This document shows positions 47,324 through 55,430 of a DNA stretch of 64,000 nucleotides, piece by piece (the stretch's first letter is position 1; every line of letters starts with the position of its first letter). The notes beneath the pieces were generated by a model, which saw only the letters and a program-made list of their open reading frames with translations, was not told the origin of the DNA and made no database searches. This DNA comes from CAYNHQ01 sp964397255 (GTDB taxonomy: Bacteria; Bdellovibrionota_G; JALEGL01; DATDPG01): positions 1 to 64,000 of the forward strand of contig CAYNHQ010000001.1 in the NCBI GenBank assembly GCA_964397255.1, read 5' to 3'. A program made the translations under genes and the position numbers.

Positions 47324-47910
47324 CGCGCTAGTTCGTCGATTTTATCCAGAAGTCCGGCTTGAAATACGAATTTCCCACTGCCTTGTTCCGTCAGGAGATT
47401 GGGTTTGACGGAGTTGGCTGAAAACGAAAGATTTGAAAAAGGTACCCATAGGCAGCTCTCTCCCTCATCCGTTGATGGACAAATGATCATCTGCGAAGTG
47501 ATTGTGTTTCGTCGAATCGGTGGCCGATGAGGAACCGATTCTCCCCTGATAAAACTCAATATTTGTGAAGTTCTTATTTCGAGACAAACGAGACCTGGAT
47601 CTCTCCCCCACTCATGGCCGACCGGACATATCGCTCCGTCATTATCGCCTTCATCCTCCTTCACCTTTTCGGATGCTAAAATTTTTTCCATTTCGTCCGG
47701 TGAAAGATGGGAACGATAGGATAACCAAAACTCCTTCGACAGCCCCTGAAGGGCTGCGTTTACATCGGGGAGAAGCAAATGAACAAGCGCATTTTTCCGC
47801 GCCTCAATCTGATTTCCTTTTGAGTGATCCTCTGCACGGGCAGAAAAAGAGCTTAGGAACAACCCAACTGAAACAAGAATGGATCCAATAATCTTCTTAT
47901 TCATCGACAT
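47320..47910 (-). CDS. secreted protein of unknown function, 196 residues
   Basis: Signal peptide from the ATG at 47910 (KKIIGSILVSVGLFLSSFSA, cleaved near Ala-Arg-Ala); GGGAG lies eight bases upstream, which decides between several clustered ATG codons. Four cysteines in the mature part could form disulfides. It overlaps the end of addA. No family recognised. Confidence 0.6.
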   Translation of the reverse strand: MSMNKKIIGSILVSVGLFLSSFSARAEDHSKGNQIEARKNALVHLLLPDVNAALQGLSKEFWLSYRSHLSPDEMEKILASEKVKEDEGDNDGAICPVGHEWGRDPGLVCLEIRTSQILSFIRGESVPHRPPIRRNTITSQMIICPSTDEGESCLWVPFSNLSFSANSVKPNLLTEQGSGKFVFQAGLLDKIDELAR

Positions 47911-48035
47911 GGCCATTTCTCCCAAAGCCTCTTGAGTAGCAAGAAAAAAGCCACAAAAAGACCCCAAATATCAATCGGTTAAAAATTCTCGGATTTCAAA
48001 TTGCGGCCTCCAAGCCCCATGCTTGAAGGAGATCA

Positions 48036-48785
48036 TCACGCCGCAGAATTAGCTCTTGATTCGGCCTTGATCAGGAGTGGTGTTTGGCAAGCGAGGGTAA
48101 CGCTGCCACGGGTCTGAGGAAGAGGGCTGGCAGGAATCAAACGAAACGTGTGGATAAGGTACGACACGTATGTTTCCAAGGCTACCATGGCAAAGCGGAG
48201 GCCCAGACAGGAGAATCCTCCTATCCCAAATGGCGCGTAGGCTAGGCATGACCTCGGCTCCGGATGAATAAATCGATCTGGATCAAAGGAATCAGGGTTT
48301 TTCCAGAAGTGGGGATGGCGATGCAATACAGTGAGAGGTGCCACGAATCGGGTGCCGGAGGGTAATGAACACTCCAAAAGATCGATGGCCGTGATCGCAT
48401 TTCTAGTGATGGACCAGACTGACGGATAAAGTCTCAGCGACTCAGAAGCAATGGCGGAGATGATTTTGGGATCATCGCTATCCATCCATTGTGGATGCTG
48501 AGCAAGGAGACCCGCGGACCAAGTAAATGCCGAACTCAACGTATCCACACCCGCCAGCATCAAACTCGTCGCATGATCGAGTTTTTCTTCTTTGGAAGTA
48601 TTTTCTGGAAGGAATTGAAAAAGAGGTGGGGTTTCATCAAGCTGTTCTAGAAATTTTGCAACGGCGTCTCTGATCACTTCAGCTTTTTTAGAGAATTTCA
48701 ATTGGAAAATTGCTGGGCGTGTAAAAAGAAGAAGAAGTCCTTCAATCACATCCTGAATCATTCGAAGGTGAGTCATGTTCTTCAC
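48036..48785 (-). pseudogene. 5'-truncated cytochrome P450
   Basis: Only the C-terminal 249 residues of a P450 remain. The I-helix (LMLAGVDTLSSAF), the K-helix ExxR (ESLRLYP), the PERF-like region (FDPDRFIHP) and the heme loop with its cysteine (FGIGGFSCLG) are intact. The first 150-200 residues, with the F/G helices and substrate recognition sites, are absent and are not encoded upstream on this strand. The break lies next to the start of a truncated membrane-protein gene on the other strand. Confidence 0.8.
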
Positions 48786-48793
48786 GCCAAAAA

Positions 48794-49282
48794 ATGTTTG
48801 AAGAACTACTTCTGCTATTTCGACCCGGGGTTTCCTGGAAAGACCAATGGGGTTTTCGGTGGAATGAATCCAAATTGTGGATCGGTTGGTTTTTCATAAG
48901 TTTTGGGTTTGAATTTTTAGCTTTCTTTCTGTGTATGGAACAGGTGGGCATAAACGCAACCGCTGGCTCAGCTTTAACACTCTTCTCCATCGTTCATTTA
49001 TTGGCCCGAATTCCCTTACTCCCTCAGGGCCTTATCGTCGTGGAAGCCGTCGGGTTACCCTTTGCGTATAAGCTTTTCCCCCATGAAGAAAGGACAATGT
49101 TGTTTTTTGCTTGCTGGGCGCTGGTTCGTTTCCTATCCCCATTGTTGGCAGGTGGTGTGTCCGCCTATGTCGCCAGCCGCCAAACATTATTCTCCTTCCT
49201 TCCTCGTTCCATCAAGTGTCCAATATCCGGAAACGCTATAGTATGCTTTTATGCCGATGACCGTCCATTTCCTAACTCTTGA
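48794..49282 (+). pseudogene. truncated LPG-synthase-type (UPF0104) membrane protein
   Basis: 162 residues with membrane segments in a C-terminal pattern of lysylphosphatidylglycerol-synthase-like transmembrane proteins (AGSALTLFSIVHLLARIPLLP, then QGLIVVEAVGLPFAYKL, then FACWALVRFLSPLLAGG). Full proteins have about 300 residues; here the N-terminal half is missing. The frame begins eight bases from the truncated P450 on the other strand. It might still be expressed as a short membrane protein; the family call is by pattern. Confidence 0.5.
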
Positions 49283-49323
49283 GCGATTTTGCTATATGTA
49301 ATAGATGAAAGTGAGTCGTTGAT

Positions 49324-49977
49324 TTGAAAAATTCGTACTGGCCAGTACTCGCCATTATTCCGGCTGCGGCCTTTGCATCAAATTGTGATGACTGGTTTAA
49401 ATCACTTCATCTGTCGCCCGATGATCCGCAATGTGAAATGAGATGTGCTACAGCCGAAACCGATATGGGAACATTTACCTGCCCAGACACAGTTTGTGTT
49501 AGCCGTTGTAAGAAGACCTCGACATCAACGGATCCGATCAAATACATACCTCCATTTTCCGAGTTGTGTGACGACGAAATTTCTTTGATCAAAAAATTCC
49601 CTGCTGAAGCTCTACTTGTCAGAAAAGCCCAACAGACAGCCCTAGAAGAAACACATGCTCGTTTTGGCGGAAATTTTCGTGACGACGAAAGTGACGCTTT
49701 TCGGCATTGTATCTGGGCTGCCCTCCTCGTATCGAATCTCAAAAGCAAGGATGCTACTGTGTCCACTGCAAACACCTGGTTGAATGCACATGAATCGTGT
49801 TCGAATGACCCGAAAGGAACCGCGATGGACTTGTTTAACAATCAAATTGGTGTCCAGATTGCACATGATCATCCTGGCGATACAGGTGTGTCCGTGAAAA
49901 CTTATGGAGATTCATGTGAACGTGCGCTTTCCGAAAATCGCTTACGAGTGATCCATCCATCTAAGAGGCATCCATGA
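49324..49977 (+). CDS. secreted DUF6973-like protein
   Basis: 217 residues with a TTG start and a signal peptide. A cysteine-rich segment (about residues 20-70) is followed by a domain with the DUF6973-type pattern: DDESDAFRHCIWAALLV, an NAHESCSND segment and AMDLFNNQIGVQIAH. The paired His and Asp/Glu residues suggest a metal-binding or hydrolase fold, but no activity is known to me. It is coupled to the following secreted protein by an ATGA overlap, a layout also seen in effector/immunity pairs. Confidence 0.65.
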   Translation: MKNSYWPVLAIIPAAAFASNCDDWFKSLHLSPDDPQCEMRCATAETDMGTFTCPDTVCVSRCKKTSTSTDPIKYIPPFSELCDDEISLIKKFPAEALLVRKAQQTALEETHARFGGNFRDDESDAFRHCIWAALLVSNLKSKDATVSTANTWLNAHESCSNDPKGTAMDLFNNQIGVQIAHDHPGDTGVSVKTYGDSCERALSENRLRVIHPSKRHP

Positions 49978-50411
49978 AAATAATATTTAGCTTACTTACA
50001 TCTCTATGCATTCTTGAATCTATTGTATTTTCCGCTGAGTCCGAAGCTGATTGGAAGGGAAAAACTTTGTCTGTTATCGAATGTGAAAAGCGTTGGGGCG
50101 TAGAGTTGTTTGACGCAAAAAAATTTAGGATCGGAGATGCCACCATTCGATCCCATATGGTGGGGAGCCTCCTTAGGGGTGAGAGATATTTGCACGCACC
50201 TGCACCCTTAGTTGAGAAAGAGCTTGGCCGTCCAGATGGTTTTTTCGGCTCAGAACGAATTCCCGCATATATCGTGGAAGATGGACGATCCTTTAAGAAG
50301 CCTTCTTGGCAACTGGTTTTTTACCTGGATAAAAAGGGACATGTATCCGAAATTTTCGTTCAGGAAAATGGTTCGGATCTTCCCTATCGCCGATCACGGG
50401 TTGAAAAGTAG
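49974..50411 (+). CDS. secreted protein of unknown function, 145 residues
   Basis: Signal peptide (about residues 1-20) and a single small domain with alternating strands (SWQLVFYLDKKGHVSEIFVQ near the C-terminus). Its start overlaps the previous stop (ATGA), so the two products probably act together; if the upstream protein were an effector, this would be the candidate partner. No family recognised. Confidence 0.6.
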   Translation: MKIIFSLLTSLCILESIVFSAESEADWKGKTLSVIECEKRWGVELFDAKKFRIGDATIRSHMVGSLLRGERYLHAPAPLVEKELGRPDGFFGSERIPAYIVEDGRSFKKPSWQLVFYLDKKGHVSEIFVQENGSDLPYRRSRVEK

Positions 50412-50419
50412 GTTTGGAT

Positions 50420-51205
50420 TTACGGATACTTCAGCAAATCCTCTTCCCACCCATACACTGCCCAATGAGCGGAGGCGGTCGTGCTCGATTCGATCCAGAC
50501 TGTCGCACCATCGGTTGCTGGTACAAATCCGAATGATCGAGTTAGGGCACCATTTGGAGCCCACGTTACCACCAATGAAGCCTCAGAAGTATCCTTGCTC
50601 CCCTTTACAGAAGCATTTTCTGCTACCGCGCCACCGATGATCTCGAGAGCACCCCAGTGGCGTGTAACGGTAACGGGATAAGGGGTTATTTTTCTTGCTG
50701 TCCAATCAACACTTGAAACATCTCCATTCGTACCCCCGGCAAAAACGCCCTGCTCGATCGTCGCAAATCCATTCAACGAAAAAATGGGACGAACTCCAGT
50801 CAAAGAGTCAGAAAGAAATGCCCCTAAATAGCTCCAGTCTGGAAATCCGTTGGGCCCAGATGTGGGTGGATTTTTAGATATCACAAGATCAAACGTATCC
50901 TCTGTCTCGTCAGGAATCGCGTAAAGGTAGTAAGCTGTCATAGCTTCCAAGGGCCCTTGATCGACTCCTCCTCGCCCACTTTCTTGTAAATCTCCTACGA
51001 CATTACCTTTGTTCGTGTAGAGTTTTCCATTGATATAAGCTCTCGCCGGACTCGCCTCCGAGGCTGGCACAATGACTTGTGTCGTACCGCTTATGCTCGT
51101 GTAGAAAGAGGGGCGCTGGGCTAGATAAATAAGATCGCCAACTCCATTATCCGAACATGCTGCGCATAAAAGGAAAATTCCGATGAGTCCGAATCGAAAA
51201 AACAT
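50420..51205 (-). CDS. lipoprotein, downstream paralogue of a tandem pair
   Basis: 261 residues; the ATG at 51205 follows GAGG and opens a lipoprotein signal (LCAAC). The mature protein is beta-rich and parallels the upstream neighbour nearly end to end: TTQVIVPASEASP, INGKLYTNKG, SGRGGVDQG, AYYLYAIPDETEDTFDLVIS, GFPDWSYLGAF, PYPVTVTRHWGALEI, FVPATDGATVWI and the closing AVYGWEEDLLKYP. The pair looks like a recent tandem duplication. Function unknown; the repeated small sheets suggest a surface or phage-tail-like binding fold. Confidence 0.75.
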   Translation of the reverse strand: MFFRFGLIGIFLLCAACSDNGVGDLIYLAQRPSFYTSISGTTQVIVPASEASPARAYINGKLYTNKGNVVGDLQESGRGGVDQGPLEAMTAYYLYAIPDETEDTFDLVISKNPPTSGPNGFPDWSYLGAFLSDSLTGVRPIFSLNGFATIEQGVFAGGTNGDVSSVDWTARKITPYPVTVTRHWGALEIIGGAVAENASVKGSKDTSEASLVVTWAPNGALTRSFGFVPATDGATVWIESSTTASAHWAVYGWEEDLLKYP

Positions 51206-51237
51206 TTTTCCTCTTCTAAACATGAGATGTTTATTTT

Positions 51238-52065
51238 TTACGGATACCTTAGCAAATCTTCCTCCCACCCATACACTGCCCAATAAGCGAAGAGTGTGGA
51301 ACTTGAAACTTGCATCCAGACTGTTGCGCCGTCGGTAGCCGGAACAAACCCGTAAACCTCGTCGCCGCTATCTCCTCCGGTGTAAGCAGCAATTAGTGCG
51401 TTGGTTGGAGTATCCTTGCTTCCCTTGATTTCGGCTTCACCGTTCGTCGCGCCACCTGTAACCACAAGCGAGCCCCAATGGCGGGTTACAGTTACAGGAT
51501 ACGGTGAAATCGTTTTTGATGTCCAAGTGGTACTCGAAACACTTGAACTAGAGCCGCCCGCACTGTACCGTTCCTCAATTGTCGCAAAACCATTTTGTGA
51601 ATAGATTGGGAGCACTCTTCCCCCTATTGTTGAGTCTGTGACGAACGCACCTAAATAACTCCAGTCGGGAAATCCAGAAGGTCCGGCAGAAGGAGGATTC
51701 GCTGAAATGACAAGATCGAACGACGTTTCCGTTTCATCTGGAATTGCGTAGAGGTAATAGGCCGTCGACGCCTTAGCGTTGCCGCGATCCAGGCCTCCTC
51801 TACCACTGACATGAATATCCCCTGCAACATCAATTTTGTTCGTAAATAGACTTCCATTGATAAAAACTCTTGAGGGACTCGCTTCTGAAGCTGGCACAAT
51901 CACTTGGGTAGTATCGTCGGCAATTGTATAAAAAAGCGGGCGCCGTGCAGACCACATTGCATCAGGAGGACCGGGAGGGCCTTTAATATCATCCACGCAG
52001 CCAATTAGATGCAGGCTCCCGATGAGTAATGTAACTAACGGAAACCGATGCTTTTTTTGATTCAT
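51238..52065 (-). CDS. lipoprotein, upstream paralogue of a tandem pair
   Basis: 275 residues with a clean lipobox (LIGC). It shares the whole mature architecture with the gene 33 bases downstream, including SGRGGLDRG, AYYLYAIPDETETSFDLVIS, FPDWSYLGAF, VTVTRHWGSLVV and AVYGWEEDLLRYP; divergence is greatest in the N-terminal leader and in loop regions such as the Ser/Gly-rich stretch near residue 185. The ATG at 52065 is chosen because the longer frame lacks a signal sequence at its start. Divergent from the Ig-like lipoprotein gene. Confidence 0.75.
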   Translation of the reverse strand: MNQKKHRFPLVTLLIGSLHLIGCVDDIKGPPGPPDAMWSARRPLFYTIADDTTQVIVPASEASPSRVFINGSLFTNKIDVAGDIHVSGRGGLDRGNAKASTAYYLYAIPDETETSFDLVISANPPSAGPSGFPDWSYLGAFVTDSTIGGRVLPIYSQNGFATIEERYSAGGSSSSVSSTTWTSKTISPYPVTVTRHWGSLVVTGGATNGEAEIKGSKDTPTNALIAAYTGGDSGDEVYGFVPATDGATVWMQVSSSTLFAYWAVYGWEEDLLRYP

Positions 52066-52126
52066 GGATAATCCCTGTTGACAGTTTGCGACATCAGGCA
52101 TACCTGAGGCAACGGAGGAAGACAAT

Positions 52127-53236
52127 ATGAAATTAACTGGGGCTTCTGTTTTTGCCAGCTTAATCATTCTCCTAATTCTTAGCTGTGGAGATCCCACCCC
52201 GAATCCCGATACCCTTGGCAAGAATCCTTTGACTCAGTCGCAAGGTTCCACTAATCGATTTCTCAAAATTCTTGACGGTGAGGGACAGAGCGGAAGAGTA
52301 GGCGAATTCCTCGCCAAGGATCTCAAGGTCATTGCTGAAACTAGAGATGGAGGCCCTTTGGTGGGAGCGAATATTCGTTTCTCCATCACGCATGGCTCTG
52401 GTGTCCTTTCGACAGCGACTTCAATCACTGATTCCAAAGGAATGATGTCAACCGCATTTCGATTAGGAATTTATTCGGGGGATGTTTTCGTTCGAGCGGA
52501 GCTTCTACCAAACGACACAGGTAATTTTAGTCAGATTGTCGGTTTTAAAATTACGGCAGAGCCAGGTCCGCCAACAAATATCTCGGTAGTATCGGGAAAC
52601 AATCAATGCACCATCGAAAACACAACTTTTGCCCAACCACTGGCTGTTACTGCCCTAGATTTATACGGCAATCCTATTTCTTCAATATCAATAGAAGCAC
52701 AATCCTCGAATGGCTACTTGTTGAATGGTACTAGTACATCAGTTACATATTTATCGGACGAGTACGGATCAATTTTAGTACCGGTTCGAGCTGGATCAGC
52801 CGATAACCCTATGGATCCAAACGGCAGCCAAGTAATGGTGGATTTTGGTATCGGGTCAATTCTAACGACACGTGCATCACTGCGAACAACTAGAGATTAT
52901 TATTTTGTACCTTCGGGGTCTCGTACGGTTCACATGTTTGCCTGCTGTCCTAGATGTTTCTGTATGCCCTATGGAGTAAAGGTGCAGATTCTCCATGAAT
53001 GTAATCGCCCCTGGCAAGGAGAGGTGGTTGAATTCAGGTATCCTCCGCTCAACCCAGACGAACCGCCTCCGCTAATTGCAAGTGTTCCAACAGATAGCGA
53101 TGGTTACGCCACATATACATTTATGGATAACCCATGCCCTGCCAACGCGTCGTCTTGCACAATCAATGCGTTTCATCCTATCCGCGATACCGATCGGAAG
53201 CTTCCAATTGCGTTTACCATCTACCCACCAAACTAG
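52127..53236 (+). CDS. lipoprotein with Big_1/invasin-like Ig domains
   Basis: 369 residues; GGAGG precedes the ATG and the lipobox is ILSC (Cys20). Two Ig-like repeats follow (about residues 48-145 and 150-260), each with the Big_1 style pattern of varying, domain-opening beta strands (LKVIAETRDGGPLVGANIRF ... GVLSTATSITDSKGMMST; LAVTALDLYGNPISSISI). The C-terminal third has a cysteine cluster (FACCPRCFC) that may bind metal or form disulfides. Probably a surface-exposed adhesin-like or structural lipoprotein. Confidence 0.75.
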   Translation: MKLTGASVFASLIILLILSCGDPTPNPDTLGKNPLTQSQGSTNRFLKILDGEGQSGRVGEFLAKDLKVIAETRDGGPLVGANIRFSITHGSGVLSTATSITDSKGMMSTAFRLGIYSGDVFVRAELLPNDTGNFSQIVGFKITAEPGPPTNISVVSGNNQCTIENTTFAQPLAVTALDLYGNPISSISIEAQSSNGYLLNGTSTSVTYLSDEYGSILVPVRAGSADNPMDPNGSQVMVDFGIGSILTTRASLRTTRDYYFVPSGSRTVHMFACCPRCFCMPYGVKVQILHECNRPWQGEVVEFRYPPLNPDEPPPLIASVPTDSDGYATYTFMDNPCPANASSCTINAFHPIRDTDRKLPIAFTIYPPN

Positions 53237-53382
53237 AGGCAAGGACTCGGTTGCCTCAGGTGAGGAAGCGCCGCCTAGTAGGCCTCGTGGGGAGAGAACC
53301 TAAATCTCCTTTTCTATCAACCAGTTGTGGCAAAAAGTCTCGTGGAAATTTGGCACGGAAGATGTTTATATTGGCCTAAACC

Positions 53383-55413
53383 ATGACTTCGGGCTCGGCT
53401 GAACAAAGACGGTTTCCACGTAGAGAGGCGCACGGCACTCTTTCGGGAACACTTACGCTGTCGGGTCGCCCCTATTCCGCCGTACTCATTGATCATAGTT
53501 TTGATGGCATGGCTGTTCGAGTCCCTAAAAGTTTTGTTTCGCGAATGGAAAAAGATGGAAAGGAAATCGAACTCCTTTTCGACCAGCAACAAATCAACGG
53601 TGAAGTCGCGCATTCCCGGCTTGACCCGGCTGAGGGCGCCGTGGTGGGAATTTCTCTCGGTGGGCGAGGCGGTGACGGCTCCCCCTCTTTCGCCACGCAT
53701 GACCCGGGATGGGACTTGATTGAAAATGTCGAGACGCTCAACAATATTTTTACCGATCTCGCGTTTAAGGGACCCGAAGCGCCAATACATGTCCATACGT
53801 TAGGTGGAGAATTCTCTCTCTTCGTTAAAGAGGTTCGAGAGGACCGAATTTTGGCGGAACTTTCGATTCCTTCGAAGCGACTGGTTCCCAAGGGACGCGG
53901 GTCATTTCGGTTTGAGATTTTTCAAACCTGTCATTCGTTCGAATCGAACATTCGCGATGTCGACGGAACATCGATTGAAATTGATCGACCGAAACAGGTA
54001 GCGCGCCTTCTTCGGCGTGAAACTTTTCGCGTTCGAAACGGGAGCAACAGCATTCACGTTCGAGTGCGATGCCTCGGGTTTTTTCTCGGATCGAAAGAGT
54101 ATGAGTTTGATGCTTATGACTTGTGCGAACACGGCGTCGGAATCGCCGACGTAAACGGCATGCTGGCCTTTCCTCGAGGATTTAAGATTGATCGAATTGA
54201 GCTTGATTCATCGACGGGAGAAAGGATTACGGCCAAAGGTTCAATACGCGCATCTCGTTGGGATCTCCATACCAATTCCTACATTGTCGGCCTACACATC
54301 GAGACCAACAGCGATACCGAACGCACCGCCTGGCACAACACGATTTTAAGCGCCCGCTACCCCTCGCTTTCCTTCCAATACCAACCCTCTGACCACCCTG
54401 AAATTTGGAATCTCTTTGATCGAAGCGGATATCTCGACCTGAAACCCCGAGAAGCATTTACGCATGTCGTGGATGTGACAAAAAAAACCTGGCAACAGCT
54501 CTCAGACGCAGGAACTAAAATTTCAAAAAGAATTTTGATCCGTAGAGCGGCTGAAGTTATTGGCCACCTTCAAATGGATCGAATCTATCCTGAAACATGG
54601 TGTGTTCATCACTTGGCCATCGATCCAAAATCTTCAAAAATTGCAGCCAAGGATATTTATGCAGTTCTCACGGACGTAATTGCAGCCGAAGGAGGAAAAT
54701 ACATATTTAGTCTTACACAGGCATCTAAGCCGTGGAATCAAAGAAACTACTACGATTTTGTGAAAGACTACCGGTTTCCTGAACATCATCAATTGCGAAC
54801 CATGCAAGTCTACGAAGCGGACCTGACGAAGGGCTGGAAGCTTCCAAAACACTCTAAGATTAAAATTGATGTCGCCAATCGTTATGATCGATCACGAATT
54901 CTCCGATATTTTGAGGTTCAGGGAACCGAACTTGAACGCGAAGCTTTTGGGCTTACCGATGAGCATCTCGATCTTTCAAAACTCGATCATGAACTTAAAC
55001 CTCATGGTCTTCGACGGGAAAGACGCTTTTTAGTTGCTCGCCTAAACGGCGAAATGGCTGGTTTTGCACAGCTTGAACTTGGCTCGTCGGGAGTGAATAT
55101 TTTCGGTCTTCTCGACATGTTATATCTTCATGTCCTTCCTCATTTCTCCAAGCAGGGAAATGAATTGAGGGAATCTCTCTTGGATGCAGCTCTTACCGAA
55201 TATAAATCGGCAGGTAAAAATGACGTGATTGTTGCTCTGGAAGATGGGCGATCTGAATTCTACTCTAGTTGTGGCCTTACCTATATTTGGGACGGAATTC
55301 GCTGGATCGCTTTGAACGTTTCCGCAAAAAGATATCATGCTTTTACGCAAATGCTTTACGGTAGCCTCCTCTTGCAACGCGAACGAATTCGAAAGCGCCA
55401 CTCGACAAACTAA
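53383..55413 (+). CDS. double PilZ protein with acyltransferase-like C-terminus
   Basis: Likely c-di-GMP receptor, 676 residues. The first PilZ domain has RRFPRRE at about 9-15 and DHSFDGMAV at 37-45, both needed for ligand binding. A second PilZ-like unit (about residues 190-310) has RRETFRVR and a variant DLCEHGVG. Residues about 490-670 resemble a GNAT acyltransferase (RRERRFLVARLNGEMAGFAQ, then SEFYSSCGLTYIW). It sits 17 bases before the hybrid kinase gene, suggesting joint signalling. The catalytic status of the GNAT part is uncertain. Confidence 0.75.
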   Translation: MTSGSAEQRRFPRREAHGTLSGTLTLSGRPYSAVLIDHSFDGMAVRVPKSFVSRMEKDGKEIELLFDQQQINGEVAHSRLDPAEGAVVGISLGGRGGDGSPSFATHDPGWDLIENVETLNNIFTDLAFKGPEAPIHVHTLGGEFSLFVKEVREDRILAELSIPSKRLVPKGRGSFRFEIFQTCHSFESNIRDVDGTSIEIDRPKQVARLLRRETFRVRNGSNSIHVRVRCLGFFLGSKEYEFDAYDLCEHGVGIADVNGMLAFPRGFKIDRIELDSSTGERITAKGSIRASRWDLHTNSYIVGLHIETNSDTERTAWHNTILSARYPSLSFQYQPSDHPEIWNLFDRSGYLDLKPREAFTHVVDVTKKTWQQLSDAGTKISKRILIRRAAEVIGHLQMDRIYPETWCVHHLAIDPKSSKIAAKDIYAVLTDVIAAEGGKYIFSLTQASKPWNQRNYYDFVKDYRFPEHHQLRTMQVYEADLTKGWKLPKHSKIKIDVANRYDRSRILRYFEVQGTELEREAFGLTDEHLDLSKLDHELKPHGLRRERRFLVARLNGEMAGFAQLELGSSGVNIFGLLDMLYLHVLPHFSKQGNELRESLLDAALTEYKSAGKNDVIVALEDGRSEFYSSCGLTYIWDGIRWIALNVSAKRYHAFTQMLYGSLLLQRERIRKRHSTN

Positions 55414-55430
55414 GCTATTGTCTTTGCTCC

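Noticed and set aside
48742..48990. 82-residue - strand frame upstream of the P450, as its missing N-terminus
   Set aside because: It has no P450 features and is antisense to the truncated membrane-protein gene.
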